10,768 nt of DNA from CAYWTX01 sp964461295 (lineage in GTDB: Bacteria; Planctomycetota; Phycisphaerae; SM23-33): contig CAYWTX010000042.1 in assembly GCA_964461295.1 (NCBI GenBank), forward strand, positions 1-10,768, given 5' to 3'. The position numbers and the translations under genes were made by a program. Shown in pieces: positions 6,364-10,768 of the stretch. The notes under the pieces were generated by a model. The model was given only the letters and a program-made list of their open reading frames with translations. It did no database searches and was not told the origin of the DNA. Each line of letters begins with the position of its first letter. Position 1 is the stretch's first letter.

Positions 6364-6912
6364 TCAAGGCGTTTCTGGGCTATCTGCGAGCAGCGTGACG
6401 ATCCCCCGCTCGTAGAGTCGTGAGGCGATGTCCACGATCTCCTGTTGGTACTCGGAGACGAATCCGTCAGCCGCTGAGTACACCCATCGATGGCGTCTGG
6501 TCCATAGGCGGGGCTGGATTTCGCGGCCCTGAATGCACCACTTGGCAATGGCGGTCTCGTCGGGCATCAACTTTGCCACGCGCGCCAGCGGCCCGGCGGT
6601 CTGCGGGTAGGCCCTCTCCAGCGGCACGGGAAGTGGCAACTCGGGTGGGGCGTACTGGTCCGCCAATGATTCTGCGGCCTTTCCGGCCGCGGCAGCCATC
6701 GCCTCTCGGAACGAGATCGGCACGTCATTGCCGCCGCCAAGATCGGCCACGCCAGAACCGTTGCCGAACACAGCGGCCCTGGTGGTGCGCTTCAGCAGTC
6801 GACGGCCCGCCACGGCGTGGCTGGCCTCGTGCAGACAGGTCTTCCACTGACGGACGCAGGTGTCTTCGACTGTCAGTTCGGCGGAAAGCGGGCGCTTGTG
6901 CGTGGTTCGCAT
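6364..6912 (-). CDS. Small HExxH zinc metallopeptidase, M41/FtsH-peptidase-like
   Basis: A 182-residue protein starting at ATG 6912. CLHEASHAVAGRRLL (26-40) contains HEASH, an HExxH zinc site of the same form as the HEAGHA of FtsH-type M41 peptidases. Further on, AMAAAAGKAAESLADQY resembles the helix after the active site in that family (GGRAAE-like). There is no ATPase domain and no membrane segment, so it is a free-standing soluble peptidase. The start is well supported: a GGAGGAG sequence precedes it and the preceding gene's TAG ends one base before the ATG, suggesting coupling. Substrates are unknown. In mobile elements such peptidases may cleave repressors, so the HTH protein encoded just upstream is one candidate; that is inference. 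A frame extension to 6969 is unlikely because it overlaps the upstream gene. Confidence 0.68.
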   Translation of the reverse strand: MRTTHKRPLSAELTVEDTCVRQWKTCLHEASHAVAGRRLLKRTTRAAVFGNGSGVADLGGGNDVPISFREAMAAAAGKAAESLADQYAPPELPLPVPLERAYPQTAGPLARVAKLMPDETAIAKWCIQGREIQPRLWTRRHRWVYSAADGFVSEYQQEIVDIASRLYERGIVTLLADSPETP

Positions 6913-6913
6913 T

Positions 6914-7354
6914 CTACTTCTCCTCCAATCCGAGCAGTTCCCGTTGTTCCTGCCACAGCAGCGGCACATCCCGCCGCAGGCCCCATAGCGACAGTCCGTC
7001 GGGTTCCTGCCCGGCCAGGATGGCCTCGATGGTGTCCGGGGCCAGCGACGCCAGGCGGATGGTGCGGGCGATGTAGGACTGGTCGAGCTTGAGCTTGCGG
7101 GCTAGGTCGCTGTTGGACTCAGCTTGGCGGGATTCGATCATCTCCTGCCAGATGAACGCCCGGGCCAGCGCGATCGCCAGCGGAGTGGGCGGCTTGGCGG
7201 GCACTGCGACGGCGGCGACCGCACCGGGCGGCAGAACGACTTCCTTCCGCCCAGAGCGCCGGCGGAAGGACATGGGAATGTCAACGACGACGGCGTCGCC
7301 GTCGCGGCGCACGATAGGAGCGCCGGGCCGGGCGGCCCTCTTCTCGGTAGTCAT
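6914..7354 (-). CDS. Small ParB-like helix-turn-helix protein of the recombinase module
   Basis: This 146-residue protein has a basic N-terminus, a segment rich in Val, Pro and Ala (about 25-60), and a central helical region. Within it, NSDLARKLKLDQSYIARTIRLASL (about 81-104) reads like the helix-turn-helix of ParB-type DNA-binding proteins. The C-terminus RRDVPLLWQEQRELLG looks like the tail of small proteins I associate with serine-recombinase modules. The ATG overlaps the recombinase stop as ATGA (7354-7351) and is preceded by GAGGAGG, so translation is probably coupled. A role in controlling recombinase direction or in DNA binding at attachment sites is plausible but not shown. It lacks the N-terminal ParB nuclease/CTPase domain, so plasmid partitioning is unlikely. 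Confidence 0.65.
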   Translation of the reverse strand: MTTEKRAARPGAPIVRRDGDAVVVDIPMSFRRRSGRKEVVLPPGAVAAVAVPAKPPTPLAIALARAFIWQEMIESRQAESNSDLARKLKLDQSYIARTIRLASLAPDTIEAILAGQEPDGLSLWGLRRDVPLLWQEQRELLGLEEK

Positions 7355-8928
7355 ACGGTGGCCTCCTCAAGTTTGGGTTCTTCCGTGCCGTCGGGCGCGA
7401 CCTCGGCCGCCAGCGTTATCAGGCCCATGGGCCGCAGGCGGATGCTCAGGCCGTCGGGACGCACGGTGACCATTTCCACCAGGAGGCGGACGATCCGCCC
7501 CTTCTCGGCGGGAAAGAGTTCCTCCCACAGGGGCTCCACGGTCCGCAGGGCATCGGCCACGTCCTGCTCGGAAGGCATGTCGTCTTGCCCAACCGGGCCT
7601 GCGGCCAGTTCGGCGAGCCGCCTCTCCGTGTCGGCGTACTCGTCGTTCAGCGAACGCAGTTCCGCCGAGAGCGCGCCCTCGGACTTGCCATCTACTGCGC
7701 GCACCAGGCGGCCGATGGCCTTGCGGAGGTCGGCCAGACGCTTCTCGGCGGCCGACTTCTCCCGCGCCGCCGCGTCGCGCTGCTCCGTCGTCTGCGTTCG
7801 GGTGGCGCGGAACGTGCGGGCGATCATCTCCGGGTCGGCGAAGATGTCCTTCAGGTACGTGAACACCGCGCTTTCGATCTGACCGGCGGCCACGGATTTT
7901 ACCGCGCAGGAATCGTGGCCGTCCTTGCCGGCAGCGTGGCAGAGGTAGTAGTGATACCGCTTGCCCCGGCGGACGGTGTAGGTGGGCACCATCGCCGCGT
8001 TGCAGCATCCGCAGCGGAGGATGCCCTTCAGGATGGCGGTGGTTGTCTTCCGCGTCTGGTTGGCGCGGTAGCGCCGGTTCTTGGACAAGACGCCCTGCAC
8101 GCGGTCCCAGACGTGCCGGTCGATGATGGCCTCGTGCTCGCCAGTGAAGTTCTCGCCCTTGTGGACCACCAGTCCGATGTACCTGGAGTTGGTCAGCAGG
8201 TGGTGCACGTCGGTCTTGAGCCACGTCCCGCCGCCCATGGCGCGGCCCTTCTTGCTGGTCCAGGCCTTCATGCGGTGGCCGGCGGCATTGAGCTCGTGCG
8301 CCACCTTCATGCAGGAGCCGACCTGGCAGAAGCGGCCGAAGATGTGCCGCACGAGCTTGGCCTCTTCCTGGTTGACCACCAGACGCATCTTTTCCCTGTC
8401 GACGTCGTAACCCAGCAGCGGCCTGCCGCCGACGTACTTGCCCTTGCGCTTGGCGCTGGCGATCTTGTCGCGGATTCTCTCGGCGGCCACCTCGCGCTCG
8501 AACTGCGCGAACGCCAGGATCATGTTCAGGAAGAGCCGCCCGGCGCTGCTGGTGGTGTCGATTCTTTCTGTAACCGAGGCGAAGGAGACGTGCCGCCGGT
8601 CGAAGGCCTCCATCATGTTGAGGAAGTCCCGCAGCGACCGCGACAGCCGGTCCAGCCGGTAGATGACCACCACGTCCACCCGCCCGGCCTCGATGTCGGC
8701 CAGGAGGTTCTGGAGCCCCGGCCGCTCCATCGTCCCGCCGGTGATGCCGGCGTCGCTGAAGTCGGTCGGCAGGATCGTCCAGCCTTCACTGGCGAAGCTG
8801 GCGATGTACGATTCGCACATGGCCCGCTGGGCGTGGAGGCTGTTGAACGTCTGTTCCAGCCCGTCCTCGTTGCTCTTGCGAGTGTAGATGGCGCAGCGCA
8901 CCACCTTCTTTTCCGTCGTGGCGATCAT
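7351..8928 (-). CDS. Large serine recombinase (site-specific integrase/resolvase superfamily)
   Basis: A 525-residue large serine recombinase, full length for the family. The N-terminal catalytic domain contains AIYTRKSNED with the nucleophile Ser19, ERPGL (R69) and VIYRLDRLSRS with the catalytic arginines R91 and R94. These form the covalent phosphoserine-DNA intermediate used in cut-and-rejoin recombination. A recombinase domain follows (about 165-285, including GGRPLLGYD and RYIGLVVHKGE). Next comes a zinc ribbon with C306, C309, C330 and C341, then a charged region with coiled-coil character (about 378-440) that in this family mediates synapsis control. The ATG overlaps the DUF2924 stop (ATGA at 8928-8925) and has an AAGGAGG site. 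It probably moves the element carrying this operon. No attachment site was identified. Confidence 0.95.
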   Translation of the reverse strand: MIATTEKKVVRCAIYTRKSNEDGLEQTFNSLHAQRAMCESYIASFASEGWTILPTDFSDAGITGGTMERPGLQNLLADIEAGRVDVVVIYRLDRLSRSLRDFLNMMEAFDRRHVSFASVTERIDTTSSAGRLFLNMILAFAQFEREVAAERIRDKIASAKRKGKYVGGRPLLGYDVDREKMRLVVNQEEAKLVRHIFGRFCQVGSCMKVAHELNAAGHRMKAWTSKKGRAMGGGTWLKTDVHHLLTNSRYIGLVVHKGENFTGEHEAIIDRHVWDRVQGVLSKNRRYRANQTRKTTTAILKGILRCGCCNAAMVPTYTVRRGKRYHYYLCHAAGKDGHDSCAVKSVAAGQIESAVFTYLKDIFADPEMIARTFRATRTQTTEQRDAAAREKSAAEKRLADLRKAIGRLVRAVDGKSEGALSAELRSLNDEYADTERRLAELAAGPVGQDDMPSEQDVADALRTVEPLWEELFPAEKGRIVRLLVEMVTVRPDGLSIRLRPMGLITLAAEVAPDGTEEPKLEEATV

Positions 8929-9383
8929 GATGCCTCCTTGCCCGGGCCCGCCAGCCCGAAGAATCGCGGCCCGCTACAGTGTTGGCCGGAGATAGCCAGG
9001 GCCACCGCCGTCAGCGTGCGATACCGCTTGCCCTGGTACTCAAGCCCACCGTCGGCCATGGCGGTGACGACGTGCTCGACGCCGTGCCAGTGCCGCACCA
9101 GCCGCGTGCCGGGGACAAGCCCCACGCCCTTCCGCTTGGCCGCCCGGCGCCGGCCCCGGGCCAACTCGTCGCCGTCGGCGATTTCACGGAGACGCTGCCG
9201 GGCAGCATCCGAAAGCCCGCCGTGGCGCAGTTCCTGGATGCGCCACGCCAGGCGGCGTACAAGCTGCTCGGGCTTGTAGGCGGCCGGGGCGTCCCGGCCA
9301 AAGAGTGCCAGCCACCGACCACGCAGCGCGGCGGCATCAATCCCCTTGAGCGCCGCAACCTGCTGTAAGACCGTTGGTTCCAT
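8925..9383 (-). CDS. DUF2924 family protein
   Basis: A 152-residue protein starting at ATG 9383, behind a TAAGGAG sequence in which the TAA is the stop of the preceding small gene. The N-terminal part (VLQQVAALKGIDAAALRGRW, then LVRRLAWRIQELRHGGLS) and the C-terminal half (GTRLVRHWHGVEHVV, GKRYRTLTAVALAISG, GPRFFGL) match the DUF2924 pattern, including the usual ending in FFGL. Members are commonly found directly beside large serine recombinases, as here, where the stop overlaps the recombinase start. The C-terminal half looks like a small beta-rich domain that might act as an accessory DNA-binding or recombination-directionality factor, but the function is not established. Confidence 0.85.
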   Translation of the reverse strand: MEPTVLQQVAALKGIDAAALRGRWLALFGRDAPAAYKPEQLVRRLAWRIQELRHGGLSDAARQRLREIADGDELARGRRRAAKRKGVGLVPGTRLVRHWHGVEHVVTAMADGGLEYQGKRYRTLTAVALAISGQHCSGPRFFGLAGPGKEAS

Positions 9384-9393
9384 TCGTTTCTCC

Positions 9394-9627
9394 TTATGGT
9401 TTACCAGCGGCCACAGGGGGCAGAGATTGCTCGCCCAAGCCAAGGGAATACTCCCTCGAAATCGCTCTCTCCGGCGCTGCCGCCCTGCGCGCGCCGCCCC
9501 GGCGCTTGAGCCACAGGCGCATCATCGCCAGCGACAGCAGCATCGACGCCTCGGCCATGCGTTCCTGGCCGGTCATACCGGAAGGGTCCGTCCCGTTGGT
9601 CATGGTCATGTCCTCCGTGATGTTCAT
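9394..9627 (-). CDS. Small conserved-type protein of the recombinase module
   Basis: A 77-residue frame from ATG 9627, which overlaps the upstream stop as ATGA (9627-9624). A better Shine-Dalgarno sequence, GGAGG, precedes the third ATG at 9603, giving 69 residues. The central helix ERMAEASMLLSLAMMRLWLKRR and the tail with SREYSLGLGEQSL resemble the small helical proteins usually encoded just before DUF2924 and serine-recombinase genes. There is no enzyme motif and the helix is amphipathic rather than clearly membrane-spanning. The position, conserved architecture and coupling make it a real gene. Its function is unknown. Confidence 0.65.
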   Translation of the reverse strand: MNITEDMTMTNGTDPSGMTGQERMAEASMLLSLAMMRLWLKRRGGARRAAAPERAISREYSLGLGEQSLPPVAAGKP

Positions 9628-10172
9628 GTGTTCGCCGCTTCGCCGGACGCGTCCTGGTCATCCGGCAACTCAGAAGCCGCCACGGCGCCGGATGCATTGG
9701 CCAGAGCGGCATGTACCTGCCTCCGCGTGGTCGCTGGATGAGCCGCCAGGTACTCGTTGATGGCCCGGATGATCACTTGCGACAGGTTGACGGCATCGCC
9801 ACTGCCACTGCCTCCGATTCGGGCCCTGCGGATCACACACACAGCCTCCTTGGCCTTGGGCCTGAGTTGGCAGATCCGCAACGCGACGGACAGCATCTCC
9901 TCGCGGTCCTCGATCCGCCCCAGTTCCGCCAGGATGGACGGTCGCCAGGAACCCGGCACGCCCTGCCGCGCTCTGTCCGGGTCAACCAGCCAACGGAACA
10001 GCGAGTCTTCCTTGAGGATGCTGACGGCGCGAAGGCGATAGATGACGTTCTGCCGGCCGCGACGTGTCCGGACGTCCGGGAACATGTCGGCGCAGATGGC
10101 GAATTCTTCCGCCATCAGCTTGGCCGGACGGCCCCGTCTGCGATGGGCTGCATTTTCGGAAGCCGGTTCCAC
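9624..10172 (-). CDS. Hypothetical protein with basic RRRGRP DNA-binding-like segment
   Basis: A 182-residue protein starting at GTG 10172. That codon overlaps the preceding TAG (TAGTG) and follows AAGGAGG at a good distance, so the longer frame to 10310 is rejected. Near the N-terminus HRRRGRPAKL (10-19) is an AT-hook-like basic patch. The middle region contains many charged helices (FPDVRTRRGRQNVIYRLRAV, LGRIEDREEMLSVALRICQL, KAKEAVCVIRRAR). The C-terminal part (VNLSQVIIRAINEYLAAHP) resembles a helix-turn-helix or dimerisation helix. I do not recognise a family. The gene lies second in the operon between a winged-helix-like gene and the recombinase module, so a DNA-binding regulatory role is plausible. 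Confidence 0.6.
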   Translation of the reverse strand: MEPASENAAHRRRGRPAKLMAEEFAICADMFPDVRTRRGRQNVIYRLRAVSILKEDSLFRWLVDPDRARQGVPGSWRPSILAELGRIEDREEMLSVALRICQLRPKAKEAVCVIRRARIGGSGSGDAVNLSQVIIRAINEYLAAHPATTRRQVHAALANASGAVAASELPDDQDASGEAANT

Positions 10173-10624
10173 TATTCGCCCTCCTTGGCCGGCGTCGTTT
10201 CCGCCGGCATCTCGATGGGCATGAGTTCCACGCTGGACCAGTCGATCATCTCGTCGATGCCGTCGGTGCCCTGGGCATACTCCTCGGCCAGCAGCCGCTG
10301 GGCCACCCACCTGCCCGCCGGCGTGAGCTTGAGGTGCGTGGTGCGCGCGCCCCCGGCGAGGTTGTGGCGCTCCAACAGGCCCATGCCCTCCAGTTGGACA
10401 CAGGCACGGTGGTAGAGCACATGCTCGCTGTTGGAGGGCATGTGCCTGATCCAGCCCTCCAGCGCCATCGGCACCATGCCTTCCCTTGCCTGGCGAATAC
10501 GCAGCCGGCGCCGTCCCAACGCATCGCGGGACATGCCGTGGTCGTCGCCCCAGGGCAGGGCCAGTTGCCGCTGATCCTGGAGGACGCCCAGGAGAATCAG
10601 CCGCTGTCTGCCATTCAACTGCAT
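10172..10624 (-). CDS. Winged-helix-like DNA-binding protein, first gene of the recombinase operon
   Basis: A 150-residue protein if started at ATG 10624. The region around residues 65-112 (HVLYHRACVQLEGMGLLER, then TTHLKLTPAGRWVAQRLL) reads like a winged helix: a recognition helix followed by a short beta wing and the LTPAGR turn common in MarR- and PadR-type regulators. The N-terminus NGRQRLILLGVLQD is another helix. The C-terminus is acidic and Pro-rich. No strong Shine-Dalgarno sequence precedes ATG 10624, and an 11-residue N-terminal extension to 10657 is possible. It leads the operon and lies directly behind two inverted repeats, so it may be an autoregulator; this is inference. The stop overlaps the next gene's GTG. 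Confidence 0.6.
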   Translation of the reverse strand: MQLNGRQRLILLGVLQDQRQLALPWGDDHGMSRDALGRRRLRIRQAREGMVPMALEGWIRHMPSNSEHVLYHRACVQLEGMGLLERHNLAGGARTTHLKLTPAGRWVAQRLLAEEYAQGTDGIDEMIDWSSVELMPIEMPAETTPAKEGE

Positions 10625-10680
10625 GTTACTAGCCCAACTTTCGCACTTCGCGGCCAAAACGAGCGCAAATGCTTGATCTA

Positions 10681-10694
10681 CCGTCCGAGGACGG
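10681..10694. promoter_or_regulatory. Inverted repeat upstream of the operon, candidate operator
   Basis: CCGTCC and GGACGG are exact complements separated by GA (10681-10694), about 57 bases upstream of the first operon gene. With so short a loop it is better read as a binding site for a dimeric regulator than as an RNA hairpin. The winged-helix-like protein encoded just downstream is an obvious candidate to bind it. Confidence 0.35.
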
Positions 10695-10720
10695 CCAAGG
10701 TCTTCACTACACGTCGGCTG

Positions 10721-10748
10721 GTTCGGCGGCGGGGTCGGCCCGCCGAAC
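10721..10748. repeat. 9-bp stem-loop near the right edge
   Basis: GTTCGGCGG (10721-10729) is exactly complementary to CCGCCGAAC (10740-10748), with a 10-base loop. No T-run follows on either strand, so it is not a clear intrinsic terminator. It may mark the end of an upstream gene outside the window or a regulatory site for the operon. Bases 10625-10768 otherwise show no gene. Confidence 0.45.
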
Positions 10749-10768
10749 TTGCTCGATCGTGATCCGCG

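Noticed and set aside
7585..9279. 564-codon plus-strand open frame opposite the recombinase
   Set aside because: It is antisense to the serine recombinase and DUF2924 gene, whose motifs and coupled starts are clear. The translation is Val-, Ala- and Gly-rich without recognisable motifs.
10173..10310. 46-residue N-terminal extension of the RRRGRP protein
   Set aside because: It overlaps the winged-helix-like gene in another frame and lacks a ribosome-binding site. GTG 10172 has AAGGAGG and a coupled TAGTG junction.

Overview
This is a high-GC bacterial window with no rRNA, tRNA or CRISPR. It looks like an accessory (mobile or defence) region rather than a housekeeping locus. The taxon cannot be fixed from the sequence. 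The GC-rich coding style and the DUF2924 plus serine-recombinase module suggest a planctomycete-like or other environmental Gram-negative bacterium, but this is a guess.

Right part (about 6364-10624, all on the minus strand, transcribed right to left): a tightly packed seven-gene operon belonging to a mobile element. In order of transcription it encodes a winged-helix-like DNA-binding protein, a protein with a basic RRRGRP segment, a small conserved-type protein, a DUF2924 protein, a large serine recombinase with a zinc ribbon, a small ParB-like helix-turn-helix protein, and a small HExxH metallopeptidase. Five of the six junctions overlap or nearly touch (ATGA, TAGTG and TAGAATG arrangements). 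Most starts have good Shine-Dalgarno sequences, so the operon is probably translationally coupled. Inverted repeats lie just upstream of its first gene.

Left part (about 222-6252): a DNA-modification and restriction cluster, probably cargo next to the recombinase. MTase B (4693-6252, minus) is an apparently intact N6-adenine methyltransferase with a canonical NPPY motif. It converges on a plus-strand gene (3805-4665) for a Cys-rich zinc-binding protein with a PD-(D/E)XK nuclease core. The two form a plausible type II restriction-modification pair. Divergent from the nuclease is a minus-strand radical-SAM gene of the spore photoproduct lyase-like family (2514-3671). It is followed after three bases, in the same frame, by a second Eco57I/TaqI-like methyltransferase, MTase A (222-2510).

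MTase A is odd in two independent ways. A single in-frame TGA splits it between motif I and motif II, and its catalytic motif is GPPF instead of NPPF/NPPY. It is therefore probably decaying or, less likely, a repurposed non-catalytic protein. The first 221 bases hold no supportable gene but contain a long imperfect inverted repeat.

The most interesting proposal is an uncommon defence-type cluster: radical-SAM SPL-like protein, zinc-ribbon nuclease, one active-looking methyltransferase and one motif-IV-defective methyltransferase, next to a serine-recombinase element. Its function as a system is inference only.
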